Below are positions 7,577 through 15,629 of a stretch of DNA of 36,342 nucleotides, one piece after another. The stretch is from an uncultured Clostridia bacterium (lineage in GTDB: Bacteria > Bacillota > Clostridia > Christensenellales > Borkfalkiaceae). The stretch spans positions 1 through 36,342 of the forward strand of contig CAKQLR010000017.1 of NCBI GenBank assembly GCA_934254725.1. Reading direction: 5' to 3'. Under the pieces are notes generated by a model. The model saw only the letters and a program-made list of their open reading frames with translations. It was not told the DNA's origin and searched no databases. A program made the translations under genes and the position numbers. Each line of letters starts with the position of its first letter. Position 1 is the first letter of the stretch.

Positions 7577-9427
7577 CTATTTTTTCAAAAAATCAACGGC
7601 TTCATCTATGGAGTAAAACCCCTTGTATCTCACTTTATCGCCGTTTTTTTCGGCTTCCGCAATCATTTCGGAAGCCTTGTCCCATTCGTTTGTTATAACT
7701 AAATCGTCCTTGAAAATCAACGCGTAGTATCTTCTTGAACGCGCGGATTTATTTATAAGCCTGCGTATTTTCAAATGTCTTTTGCGCTCGAATTCCTCTT
7801 GTTTTTCCGCACGCTCTTTTTGTTTTTTCGCGTGCATATACAAAAGTTTTTCCTGCGTGAGATTTTTGAGCGAAAGCATGTTTAGAATTTGCGCCGCCTC
7901 GCCTTTCGTAAGCATGCCGCGCTTTTCAAGTCTGTCCCATTCGTCTTTTTCCACGCGCGACTTTATATAGTCTTTCTGCTTTTCGGAAGCGGGCGCATAC
8001 TGCCAGTTGTAGTATTCTTTTAAATCCCAAAGTTTTCTTTCGTCCTCGTGGCGGGTGTAGAAAAATTCGTACGCCTTGTCCAACGCCGTCTGAAGATTTG
8101 TCTGTTCGCTCTCGCGGTAGCGGAACTTGTTCTTTTCGTCGTCGAACTCGTAATACATCACCTTGGTTTTGCCAAGCTCGTCCATGGCCTTTATGCCAAT
8201 TCTCTCGCCGTCGCCGAATTGATAAACGAGGTCGCCGTTGGACTTCTTCGTCCAGTTGACGTGGTGAGAGCTGACATTCTGTTCGGAAAAGAACAGGCTT
8301 ACGCCCTTGACGTTCAAAATCCAGGTTTCGGGGCATTCTCTCGCGTCCTCGACTATTTCCTGCATATCCGTAAGGAGCCCTTCTATTTTGCCCTTGCGGT
8401 GCTCGGGAACGTCCCCGATGTCAAGCCCCATAAGAGTTGGGGCGGTGCAGATGTCGAGTTTGCCTGTAACGCCTACGCAATCTATAAGCGTAAGGTATTT
8501 TTTGCCTTCCGCCTTGCGAAGCCCTCTGCCGACCATCTGAGTATAAAGGCTCGGGTTCTGAGTGGGGCGGGCTATTATGACCGTTTCCACAAGGGGCATA
8601 TCCGTCCCTTCGGTGAAAACCATGCAGTTGACAAGACAGGGGATTTGTCTGCTTGTAAATCTGTCGATAATTTCTTTTCTGTTTTTTGTATCCGCGCTTA
8701 CGCATTCCGCGCCTTCTATTTCCGCCGCGATGTTCTTCGCGTGGCTTACGGAAGCTGCAAAAATAAGCGTCTGCCCCCTTGCGTACTTGGAATAAATATC
8801 CTTGATTTCTTTGTTTGCAAGCTTGGTGTTTATGGTTTTATCGAGGTCGGAGACAATAAAATCACCCATTCGGCGCTTGACTTTCGTCAGATTGTAGGAT
8901 ACTTCCACGCGCATACATTTTACGTCCGAAAGCCAGTCGTTCATAATGCCCCATTTAAGGTCGCGGTTGAAAATTATGGAGGAGAACACGTCGTCAAGGC
9001 GTACCTTGTCGCCTCTGTTAGGGGTGGCGGTAAAACCTACGTGAATCCTCGGGCGGAAGTAAGAATAAATTTTTTTATAGCTTTCCGCGGCGGCGTGGTG
9101 TGCCTCGTCAGTTATAATTATGTCGAATTCGTCGGGAGAAAATTTATCCAGCCTTCTTATAAGCGACTGAACGCTTGCCGAAATCACCTGTTCCCCGTGG
9201 GAAGTTTCGCTCCCTTGCTCCACGCCGCACGGGCAATCGTAATATTTAAGCGGCTGGTGAACAAGCTCTTCCCGGTGGGAAATGATTAGGACCTTGCCTT
9301 TTCTTTTGATGCGCGAAAAAACCACGGTTTTGCCAAGCCCCGTAGCCATGCAGACAAGTCCGCTGCCGTTATTCATTTTGTCAATCGCGTTTACGCACTC
9401 GGATTGATAATCGCGCAGTTCGAGCAT
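7577..9427 (-). CDS. DEAH-box superfamily 2 helicase with viroplasmin-like tail
   Basis: 616 residues from ATG 9427. Helicase motifs are in order: MATGLGKT (Walker A), DEAHH (Walker B), GFTATP (motif III), VFTEGTDMP and QMVGRGLRKAEG (motif VI), so it is a UvrB/SSL2-type SF2 ATPase. A charged helical region (about residues 470-560, many Lys/Glu) follows. The last 55 residues (RRYYALIFKDDLVI ... VRYKGFYSIDEAVDFLK) resemble the caulimovirus viroplasmin fold usually seen in front of RNase H. The frame is open to a TTG at 9511, but that lies 25 bp from the divergent gene and leaves no room for a promoter, so 9427 is preferred. The cellular role is unknown. Confidence 0.85.
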   Translation of the reverse strand: MLELRDYQSECVNAIDKMNNGSGLVCMATGLGKTVVFSRIKRKGKVLIISHREELVHQPLKYYDCPCGVEQGSETSHGEQVISASVQSLIRRLDKFSPDEFDIIITDEAHHAAAESYKKIYSYFRPRIHVGFTATPNRGDKVRLDDVFSSIIFNRDLKWGIMNDWLSDVKCMRVEVSYNLTKVKRRMGDFIVSDLDKTINTKLANKEIKDIYSKYARGQTLIFAASVSHAKNIAAEIEGAECVSADTKNRKEIIDRFTSRQIPCLVNCMVFTEGTDMPLVETVIIARPTQNPSLYTQMVGRGLRKAEGKKYLTLIDCVGVTGKLDICTAPTLMGLDIGDVPEHRKGKIEGLLTDMQEIVEDARECPETWILNVKGVSLFFSEQNVSSHHVNWTKKSNGDLVYQFGDGERIGIKAMDELGKTKVMYYEFDDEKNKFRYRESEQTNLQTALDKAYEFFYTRHEDERKLWDLKEYYNWQYAPASEKQKDYIKSRVEKDEWDRLEKRGMLTKGEAAQILNMLSLKNLTQEKLLYMHAKKQKERAEKQEEFERKRHLKIRRLINKSARSRRYYALIFKDDLVITNEWDKASEMIAEAEKNGDKVRYKGFYSIDEAVDFLKK

Positions 9428-9495
9428 AAGTTCTTCTCTCTCGGAATAACTTTTAAAAGCTTTTCCGCGGTTTTGTTTCCTTTTATGAATAATAT

Positions 9496-9527
9496 CCCGA
9501 ATTCGTAACAAAATACATTTCGGGAGG
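9496..9527 (+). promoter_or_regulatory. inverted repeat overlapping a ribosome binding site
   Basis: CCCGAA (9496-9501) is complementary to TTCGGG (9519-9524), and the second arm overlaps the GGGAGG ribosome site (9522-9527) of the DUF378 gene. In the mRNA this could hide the site. A 6-bp stem alone is weak evidence for regulation. Confidence 0.3.
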
Positions 9528-9535
9528 AAAAACAG

Positions 9536-9760
9536 ATGAAAGTATTTAACGTTTTCAGTATAATTGCGCTCGTCGTAACTATTGTCGGCGCGCTCAATTG
9601 GCTTGTTGTGGGTATTTTCGGGTTCAACTTTGTGAATTTCATAACCTTCGGAATGGCTTGGCTTGAAAGAGCCGTTTACATTCTCGTAGGGTTAAGCGGT
9701 ATATTCATGATAGTTTGGCTTGCGCTTTGCGGCGCCGAAATGGCAGACAACATAGCCTAA
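9536..9760 (+). CDS. DUF378 family small membrane protein
   Basis: 74 residues with two hydrophobic helices (about 6-30 and 45-68). The GALNWLVVGIFGFNFV segment and the later VYILVGLSGI are the hallmark of DUF378 (YuzA-like) proteins, whose function is not known. GGGAGG lies 8 nt before ATG 9536. It stands alone between the divergent helicase and the convergent mnmE, and ends at a bidirectional terminator. Confidence 0.88.
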   Translation: MKVFNVFSIIALVVTIVGALNWLVVGIFGFNFVNFITFGMAWLERAVYILVGLSGIFMIVWLALCGAEMADNIA

Positions 9761-9771
9761 AAAATCCCTTT

Positions 9772-9810
9772 AAAAAACGCCCTTAAATTATTTTAAGCGG
9801 CGTTTTTTTA
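9772..9810. terminator. bidirectional intrinsic terminator
   Basis: AAACGCC (9775-9781) pairs with GGCGTTT (9799-9805), continued by CTTAAA (9782-9787) with TTTAAG (9792-9797) and a one-base bulge. T-runs follow on both strands. It serves DUF378 on the plus strand and mnmE on the minus strand. Confidence 0.8.
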
Positions 9811-9845
9811 TTTTTGTATAACGCCGACGTTTTATCGAAGGCTTT

Positions 9846-11198
9846 TTATTTTCCGACGCAGAAACGGGAGAATATATCGTTTATTATGCTTTCGGAAGCA
9901 GTCTCTCCGGTAATCTCGCCAAGGTGTTGCCAAGCTTCGGTAATATCCACCGTGGCGGCGTCGAGCGGCATTGCGGCTAAAGTTTCTTCCGCCTGCGTTA
10001 AACTGTCGGAAGCCGCATTTATCGCATAAAAATGGCGTTCTTCGCTTATTATGTCGCCGGATAAATCAACGCTTCCGCCGAACACTTTTTCGGATAGCAT
10101 AGAGGGAATTTTATCCACGTTTTCGCCCGTGAGCGCGGAGATTGTCGCGTCGGGAGAGACCTCGTTTAAAACGGAAGGGGAGACTCCCTCGTCCGATTTA
10201 TTCAATATGATAATTTTGTTTTTGCCTTCGGTAAGATTTATAAGTTCTCTGTCTTCGTCCGAAAGCTCTTTTGAACCGTCTATTATGAGAAGCGCTACGT
10301 CTGCGCCTTCGAGCGCTTTGCGGGAACGGTTTATTCCCTCGGCTTCTATTATATCGCTGCTTTCGCGTATTCCGGCAGTATCGAAAAGCTCAAAGCGGAT
10401 TCCGTCGTTGATTATAGTGCCTTCCACAACGTCCCTCGTGGTGCCGGCAACGGGCGAAACGATTGCCTTATCGTAACAAAGCAACCTGTTGAGAAGGGAA
10501 CTTTTGCCTGTATTCGGCTTGCCCACGATTGCCACCTTAACGCCGTTTTTGACTTTTCTGCCCACGACGTAAGTTGCCAGAAGGCGTTTAAGTTCTCCGT
10601 TTACCTCGCTGCAGGCGCGCAGAACTTCATTTGTGTCCGCCTCTTCGAGACCTTCCTCGGGAAAGTCTATATTAGCGTCTATAAGCGTTAACGCATCCTG
10701 AAGTTTTTGCTGTAAAGCCCGTATTTCGCGCATTAAACGCTCTTTATATAAATAGTAGCCTGCTTTTACCTCGCCCTCGCTTTCGCTGTTTATCATGTCG
10801 ATAAGCCCCTCGCAGGAGGACAGGGAGAGCTTGCCGTTAAGAAAAGCCCGCTTGGTGAATTCGCCACGGGTAGCGGGCTTTGCGCCAAGCTCGAACGTTC
10901 TTTTTAAAATACCTCTCGTTATGGCCATACCGCCGTGGCAGTGGAATTCCACCATGTTTTCGCCGGTGTAGCTTCGGGGCGCGCGGAAATACACGCACAT
11001 GCCGAAATCGCGGAAGTTGCCTCCGTCAATCTCGCCGACGTACATTTTGTACGGCTCAAAATCTTTAACCGCAGTTTTTCCCGTGGGGAAAAACATCTTT
11101 TCGGCTATTTCAAGCGGACTGTCTCCGCTTATTCTTATTATCGCAACGCCACCGACGCCTATCGCCGTGGATATTGCCGATATGTTTTCAAGTAGCAT
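9846..11198 (-). CDS. mnmE: tRNA uridine-5-carboxymethylaminomethyl(34) GTPase MnmE
   Basis: 450 residues, full length. It has an N-terminal tetrahydrofolate-binding TrmE domain (start MLLENISAISTAIGVGGVAI), a central helical domain and an inserted G domain with GKPNTGKSSLLNR (G1), DTAGIRE (G3) and NKSD (G4). The C-terminus ends in FCVGK, the conserved Cys-x-Gly-Lys. Together with MnmG it installs the cmnm5 group at the wobble uridine of several tRNAs. MnmG is not in the window. It follows an unknown membrane-protein gene by 24 bp on the same strand. Confidence 0.97.
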   Translation of the reverse strand: MLLENISAISTAIGVGGVAIIRISGDSPLEIAEKMFFPTGKTAVKDFEPYKMYVGEIDGGNFRDFGMCVYFRAPRSYTGENMVEFHCHGGMAITRGILKRTFELGAKPATRGEFTKRAFLNGKLSLSSCEGLIDMINSESEGEVKAGYYLYKERLMREIRALQQKLQDALTLIDANIDFPEEGLEEADTNEVLRACSEVNGELKRLLATYVVGRKVKNGVKVAIVGKPNTGKSSLLNRLLCYDKAIVSPVAGTTRDVVEGTIINDGIRFELFDTAGIRESSDIIEAEGINRSRKALEGADVALLIIDGSKELSDEDRELINLTEGKNKIIILNKSDEGVSPSVLNEVSPDATISALTGENVDKIPSMLSEKVFGGSVDLSGDIISEERHFYAINAASDSLTQAEETLAAMPLDAATVDITEAWQHLGEITGETASESIINDIFSRFCVGK

Positions 11199-11222
11199 AA
11201 TTATTCTTCTTTAATCGTATTT

Positions 11223-12047
11223 TTATTTGAACTCGTCAAAAGGACTTTCGGGGGGAGTTTGTTTTTTGTCGCCCTCGCCGGAAAGGTCGTAGGGGTCTTT
11301 ATAATTTCCGCCCGAGTAATCGTACGGGTTGCCGCCGCCGTACATCGCGTGCATCTTCATTTTTAAAAACTCTCTGTATTCGTCCGAAGAGTTGTTTCTT
11401 ATTATGAATATGAGAAGCGAACCCACGGAGAAGTTGAAGAACGTTTCTCCTAATACGGACAGAACAAGGAACAGCATACGGCTTTTCGGCGCGTAGCTTG
11501 TAAAGATGAGATATAAAAGAACGAACCAGCATATACTCGCTCCAAGCCCGACAACGTACGAAATCCACTTTACAAAAGTGAAAGCGAGGGGGATGTTCGC
11601 AACCGCGTCGCAATACGCGGCAAAACCGAAAGACGAGAAATCTTCGTTGAAAACAGAGATGAGTGAGGGAAGCGCCAACGCGTCCGCCGTGACGTCCAGA
11701 GCGAATGTCGCAATCTGCAATATCATAGCGACAAGTCCCGCATATCTCAGTTTAACGTTGAAAAATTCCGTAGAAGCGACAAGCGTTCCCATAAGATAGA
11801 GTTGCGCAAACGGTATGAACGCAAGCCAGGATTTTTGTATATTTCTCCTTTTAGCCATTCTGAATAATCCGAACGCCAGAAAGAAATAATTAAGCAAAAA
11901 AAGCGTAAGTTTGCCTATCGAAAAGGAAACGAAAAGCCAGCCGATTTTCATTCCCATGCCGTTAAGCACCTGCCATATGGCGCCCGGGTTGCCGTTTGTA
12001 TCAGTTATAAATATATTTTCCAAATACTGTAAGAAATCTGCTATCAA
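11223..12047 (-). CDS. unknown multi-pass membrane protein with acidic C-terminus
   Basis: 274 residues. Roughly five hydrophobic segments are visible (about residues 35-60, 70-95, 105-125, 165-190, 200-225), then a hydrophilic Gly/Tyr/Asp/Pro-rich C-terminus (YGGGNPYDYSGGNYKDPY and onward). I do not recognise a family. It starts with TTG at 12047; GGAGG (12054-12058) lies 6 nt upstream in the right place, and the next ATG candidate is much further in, so the TTG is well supported. It sits between a CPBP protease and mnmE on one strand, with gaps of 44 and 24 bp. Confidence 0.7.
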   Translation of the reverse strand: MIADFLQYLENIFITDTNGNPGAIWQVLNGMGMKIGWLFVSFSIGKLTLFLLNYFFLAFGLFRMAKRRNIQKSWLAFIPFAQLYLMGTLVASTEFFNVKLRYAGLVAMILQIATFALDVTADALALPSLISVFNEDFSSFGFAAYCDAVANIPLAFTFVKWISYVVGLGASICWFVLLYLIFTSYAPKSRMLFLVLSVLGETFFNFSVGSLLIFIIRNNSSDEYREFLKMKMHAMYGGGNPYDYSGGNYKDPYDLSGEGDKKQTPPESPFDEFK

Positions 12048-12091
12048 GGGTGTTCCTCCAACTTAAAATGTGTTTAGGGCTTCCTAAGCCG

Positions 12092-13273
12092 TTAAAAACC
12101 GAACAGGTTAAAAACTATTCTTATAACGGCGAGTGCAAGCGATACCGTTATGAGGGTTATCGCGGGTGCGGGGGAATGCGTTTCCTTGTTCAGGCTTACG
12201 AACGCGCCCCGACTGAAGCGCATGGTTTGCGGATAGTATTTTTTGAACAATCCGAGTTTTGAAATATCTATAACTATCGAAGCCTGCGCGTTCTTTTCCG
12301 CGGAGGACATCAACAGGGGAAGCCTTTTTCTCTCTCTGCCGTAAAGGGGGCTTAGTTTAACTTCGCCGTGCTCGGGTGAGGTTTCGTCCTCCTCGTAAAC
12401 GGAGAACGGGCGTTTTACATTTTTCTCGTAGTTGATAAAATACCACAGCCCTATTATAAGCATGGTAAGCCCGCACAGCGTTGCACAAACGGTGAATACG
12501 TTCGACGTCTGTCTGTTCAATCCGTACACCGCCGAAAGAACGGCAAACCCTTGCGCAAACAAATTGTTGAACATGTGCATAGCCACACCCTGCGCGATAT
12601 TTCCCGTAATATAAGCGCACGCGCCGATAGCAAGCCCGCCTAAGAACTGCAGAATTATCTGTTGAACGTTGCCGTGGAACAGGCTGAACATAGCCGAACT
12701 TATAAGCACCGCAGCAAAACCGCCGAAGCGATTAAGCCCGCGCATTATTATTCCGCGAAATGCAATTTCTTCCACAAGGCACGGAACGGCAACTACTATA
12801 AAAAGATACAGTGACGCGAAAACGGGGTTGCCCTTTATTTGCTCGACCGGTATAGTGGCTGCGGGACCGAACGCCGAAGCGCTTTCGGCAAACTCCGTAT
12901 GTAACGAGGAAAAGCAAATTTGCAAACCGCTTATAAGCGCGCACCCGAAAAGCATGGGGGTGAAATCGAAGCGGAAAATATACCCGCCGCCGCTGAGCGG
13001 ATTAGTTCGCTTTATAAGCGAAAAGACTACTGCCGACAGCAAAATCAACCCTTGCGAAACGACCGCGCTCAACACCATATACAGATAGTAATCGTTTTCG
13101 GCAAGCGTTTTTATTGTATCGGAAAAGCCCGTAAGCCGCACCGTAAGCGGAACGGCTATAAAAAGCAGAAGCAGAACAATGTAAAAACATACCGCTCCCA
13201 CAGACGTAAACTCGTTGGGGTTATACTTTGAAGGCGCGATAAGTTTTTCGGTGTAATCGTTTTTTATCTTCAA
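12092..13273 (-). CDS. CPBP family intramembrane glutamic endopeptidase
   Basis: 393 residues, strongly hydrophobic with about eight membrane helices. The CPBP (Rce1/CAAX-protease-like) motifs are clear: CLVEEIAFRGIIMRGLNR (E-E-x-x-x-R) and AMFSLFHGN (F-x-x-x-H), followed by a third helix with MHMFNN. A soluble C-terminal tail of about 100 residues ends in one more hydrophobic helix. Bacterial members process membrane substrates or confer self-immunity to peptides; the substrate here is unknown. The start is TTG at 13273 with AGGAGG 7 nt upstream. Confidence 0.88.
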   Translation of the reverse strand: MKIKNDYTEKLIAPSKYNPNEFTSVGAVCFYIVLLLLFIAVPLTVRLTGFSDTIKTLAENDYYLYMVLSAVVSQGLILLSAVVFSLIKRTNPLSGGGYIFRFDFTPMLFGCALISGLQICFSSLHTEFAESASAFGPAATIPVEQIKGNPVFASLYLFIVVAVPCLVEEIAFRGIIMRGLNRFGGFAAVLISSAMFSLFHGNVQQIILQFLGGLAIGACAYITGNIAQGVAMHMFNNLFAQGFAVLSAVYGLNRQTSNVFTVCATLCGLTMLIIGLWYFINYEKNVKRPFSVYEEDETSPEHGEVKLSPLYGRERKRLPLLMSSAEKNAQASIVIDISKLGLFKKYYPQTMRFSRGAFVSLNKETHSPAPAITLITVSLALAVIRIVFNLFGF

Positions 13274-13313
13274 ACCGTATCCTCCTGACCCCTGCTTTTG
13301 TATTCCTTAAAGT

Positions 13314-13574
13314 AGGGCTTCCATTCTTCATCGCTAATTATAAAACTCCCTCATAGTGCGTCCGGCACAATTTCGGTCGTTTGCCTTGCAAAAACCAAGC
13401 CGATAGACGGCGATTTCTTATCCGCAAAAACGCGTAGTGCCACAAAGAGCGTATTTTTTAGCTCTTTTCCGAAACCTTTCGGTAGCAGTGCTCCCGCACA
13501 GCAACCCTCGCGCTCGCAAAAAACAATCTGAAAAGACGCCTTTTCGGTGATTAGCGATAAGGGATGGAATCCCT
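13314..13574. mobile_element. MITE-like element with 25-bp inverted terminal repeats
   Basis: The 324-bp gap between the CPBP gene and proS has no convincing gene. Its core is bounded by 13314-13338 and 13550-13574, which are inverted copies of each other with 21 of 25 positions identical (shared core ATCGCTAAT / ATTAGCGAT). Inside are short perfect hairpins: AAAGAGC/GCTCTTT (13444-13450 with 13461-13467) and CCGAAA/TTTCGG (13469-13474 with 13477-13482). On the minus strand a frame without a start codon runs through most of it. No transposase is present and no clear target-site duplication was seen. It could also be a dispersed structured repeat. Confidence 0.5.
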
Positions 13575-13597
13575 TTTGTACTTGATAACCGTGAAAA

Positions 13598-15025
13598 TCA
13601 ATAAGCTCTTGCGAAGTAAACGAGCGTTTTAGCGGGTTTCCCGCAAACGGCGCAAGGTTTGCCTTCGTATTCGCCGTCTGCCATAACCCTCGTTGAGGCG
13701 GAAGCGACTTCCTTAACTTTATCCTCGCACTCGCGGCAACCGCACCAGGGCGCTTTGACGAAACCGCCGTCCACGCCTTTAACTATTTCTTCGAGGTTAT
13801 CCGCCCATCTTACTTTTTCGTCGCGGAGCTTTCTCGATTTTTCAAGCATATTGGACTGAATGTCTTTGAGAAGTTTCTGCATCGCCTGAACATCTCCGAG
13901 CGTGTAGGAGTTCTTTTCGTGAGTATCGCGGCGCGCCACGAACATCTGGTTGTTTTCTATATCTCTCGGACCTATTTCTATTCTCAGGGAAACGCCTTTC
14001 ATTTCCCATTCGTTGAACTTCCAGCCTGCGCTGGCTTCTCTGAAGTCAACCTCCGCGCGAATGCCCGCCGCTACGAGCTTTTCTGCAAGTTCTTTGGCTT
14101 TTTCGTCTACGCCGCCCTTGTGCGAAGCTATCGGGACGATTATCGCCTGAATGGGTGCGACTACCGGCGGCAAAACAAGTCCGCGCTGGTCGCCGTGCGC
14201 CATGATAAGCGCGCCTATAAGTCTTGTGGATACGCCCCAGCTTGTGGAGTAGCCGTACTTTAACGTTCCGTCTTTGTCGAGGAATTTCATATCGAAAGCC
14301 TTGGCGAAGTTCTGACCGAGATAGTGCGACGTACCTGCCTGAAGGCTCTTTCCGTCAAGCATCATAGCTTCCATACCATAGGTTGCAACAGCGCCCGCAA
14401 ATTTTTCTTTTTCGCTCTTTCTGCCCGTGAAAACGGGGATAGCAAGCGCGTTTTCCGCAAATTCTCTGTATACGTTCAGCATGGTTTGAGCTTCTTCTTC
14501 GGCTTCTTCCGCAGTGGCGTGAACGGTGTGACCTTCCTGCCAGAGGAACTCGCTGGTACGGAGGAAGGGGCGGGTGGTTTTTTCCCAACGCACGACGTTG
14601 CACCATTGATTTATTTTGATGGGCAAATCCCTGTAACTCTGCATCCATTTGGAGAACATTCCGCAGATGATGGTTTCGCTGGTGGGTCTGACGATAAGGT
14701 TTTCCTGAAGCTTTTCGCCGCCGGCATGGGTTACCACCGCAACTTCGGGGGCAAAGCCTTCAACGTGTTCGGCTTCCTTGGTAAGGAAACTTTCGGGTAT
14801 AAACATAGGGAAGTAAGCGTTTTTTACTCCCTGAGCTTTAAATCTGCGGTTTAATTCCGTCTGAATATTTTCCCAGATAGCGTATCCGTAAGGGCGTATT
14901 ACCATCGTGCCCTTGACGGGACCGTAGTCTACAAGTTCGGTTTTGATTACCACGTCCGTAAACCAACGGGGAAAATCCTCGTTCATATCTGTGATTTCTT
15001 TTACAAATTGTTTCTCTTTTGCCAT
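13598..15025 (-). CDS. proS: prolyl-tRNA synthetase (archaeal/eukaryotic-type, ProS type 3)
   Basis: 475 residues. The class II core reads PYGYAIWENIQTELNRRF (motif 1 area), RPTSETIICGMF, WEKTTRPFLRTSEFLWQEGH (motif 2) and later GTSHYLGQNFAKAF and STRLIGALIMAHGDQRGLVLPP (motif 3). There is no inserted editing domain, and the C-terminus is an anticodon-binding domain plus a zinc-binding tail (CGCRECEDKVKE, CAVCGKPA). This is the short type found in archaea, eukaryotes and many Clostridia. ATG 15025 with AAGGA upstream is chosen; the frame extends to 15103 but that part contains the promoter. Confidence 0.96.
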   Translation of the reverse strand: MAKEKQFVKEITDMNEDFPRWFTDVVIKTELVDYGPVKGTMVIRPYGYAIWENIQTELNRRFKAQGVKNAYFPMFIPESFLTKEAEHVEGFAPEVAVVTHAGGEKLQENLIVRPTSETIICGMFSKWMQSYRDLPIKINQWCNVVRWEKTTRPFLRTSEFLWQEGHTVHATAEEAEEEAQTMLNVYREFAENALAIPVFTGRKSEKEKFAGAVATYGMEAMMLDGKSLQAGTSHYLGQNFAKAFDMKFLDKDGTLKYGYSTSWGVSTRLIGALIMAHGDQRGLVLPPVVAPIQAIIVPIASHKGGVDEKAKELAEKLVAAGIRAEVDFREASAGWKFNEWEMKGVSLRIEIGPRDIENNQMFVARRDTHEKNSYTLGDVQAMQKLLKDIQSNMLEKSRKLRDEKVRWADNLEEIVKGVDGGFVKAPWCGCRECEDKVKEVASASTRVMADGEYEGKPCAVCGKPAKTLVYFARAY

Positions 15026-15074
15026 TGTTTTATCCTTCCGAATTTTTAAGTGATAAATATAATTATATTTATAT

Positions 15075-15103
15075 AGTATAACACATCGCGCGCGACATTT
15101 CAA
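15075..15103 (-). promoter_or_regulatory. sigma-A promoter of proS
   Basis: On the minus strand TTGAAA (15098-15103), 17 bp, TATACT (15075-15080). The spacer contains the palindrome TCGCGCGCGA. The leader to ATG 15025 is only about 45 nt, too short for a T-box. Confidence 0.75.
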
Positions 15104-15252
15104 GTTTTTACTTTTATTTTTTTTTATTTATGCGAGAAAAATATTTTTCATGCTTTTTCCGAAAAATTCGTTTTGTCTGTGCGGTTTTATGCCGCGCGGA
15201 CGCGCCCCCGTGAGAATTATTGAAAAATTTTTGAAAAAGGCTTGTTTATTTC

Positions 15253-15281
15253 TTGACTTTTATTTTTTTTTGTTATATAAT
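15253..15281 (+). promoter_or_regulatory. sigma-A promoter of tRNA-Leu
   Basis: TTGACT (15253-15258), 17 bp of mostly T, TATAAT (15276-15281). It ends 11 bp before the tRNA. Confidence 0.8.
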
Positions 15282-15292
15282 AGGCAAGCTAT

Positions 15293-15376
15293 GTGAGGAT
15301 GGCGGAATTGGCAGACGCGTACGTTTGAGGGGCGTATGGTTACACCGTGTGGGTTCAAGTCCCATTCTTCACACCA
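15293..15376 (+). tRNA. tRNA-Leu (anticodon GAG)
   Basis: 84 nt including an encoded CCA. The acceptor stem is GTGAGGA pairing with TCTTCAC (one G-T), with discriminator A. The D arm is GCGGAATTGGCAGACGC, the anticodon loop is TTGAGGG within stem ACG/CGT, and a variable arm of the long class II kind and a T arm with GGTTCAAGTCC follow. The GAG anticodon reads CUC and CUU. Confidence 0.95.
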
Positions 15377-15377
15377 G

Positions 15378-15405
15378 AAAAGACAGTCTTATGGCTGTCT
15401 TTTTT
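15378..15405 (+). terminator. terminator after tRNA-Leu
   Basis: AAAAGACAG (15378-15386) pairs with CTGTCTTTT (15395-15403), with an 8-nt loop and a T-run. It closes the tRNA transcript. Confidence 0.85.
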
Positions 15406-15551
15406 CATTTTAAAAAACAAAGGAATCTGGGATTTCATTCCATATTACTTATTTTTTGCGGCTATAAATAGTATTTGACAGTGATTTTATGGTTTTTTTA
15501 CCGTGATTTGGGCGGGCTTAAAAATTTTTTTAAAAAATGCTTATAATATAT

Positions 15552-15580
15552 TTGACAAACGGGTTTGTTAGCAATATAAT
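15552..15580 (+). promoter_or_regulatory. sigma-A promoter of the Rrf2-nifS-nifU operon
   Basis: TTGACA (15552-15557), 17 bp, TATAAT (15575-15580): a consensus promoter. Its -10 element is covered by the first of two dyads, so it is likely repressible. Confidence 0.85.
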
Positions 15581-15615
15581 AATTGCGACTAAAAAAGGTG
15601 CAATTACAAAATTGC
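15571..15615 (+). promoter_or_regulatory. two GCAAT-N6-ATTGC operator dyads
   Basis: The same 16-bp inverted repeat occurs twice: 15571-15586 (over the -10 box) and 15600-15615 (between transcription start and the Rrf2 gene), with centres 29 bp apart. The half-sites are identical and only the six spacer bases differ. Placement suggests autorepression by the Rrf2 protein encoded just downstream; this is inferred, not shown. Confidence 0.65.
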
Positions 15616-15629
15616 GATAAAAGAGCAAT

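Noticed and set aside
8048..9289. 413-codon plus-strand frame opposite the helicase
   Set aside because: The minus strand encodes ordered helicase motifs here; the plus frame shows no recognisable domain.
13281..13600. A protein gene on the minus strand in the proS/CPBP gap
   Set aside because: A frame of about 80 codons exists but has no start codon or ribosome site, includes an in-frame stop, and coincides with the inverted-repeat element.
15026..15074. T-box leader for proS
   Set aside because: Only about 45 nt separate the promoter from the start codon, and no T-box sequence (TGGNACCGCG-like) is present.
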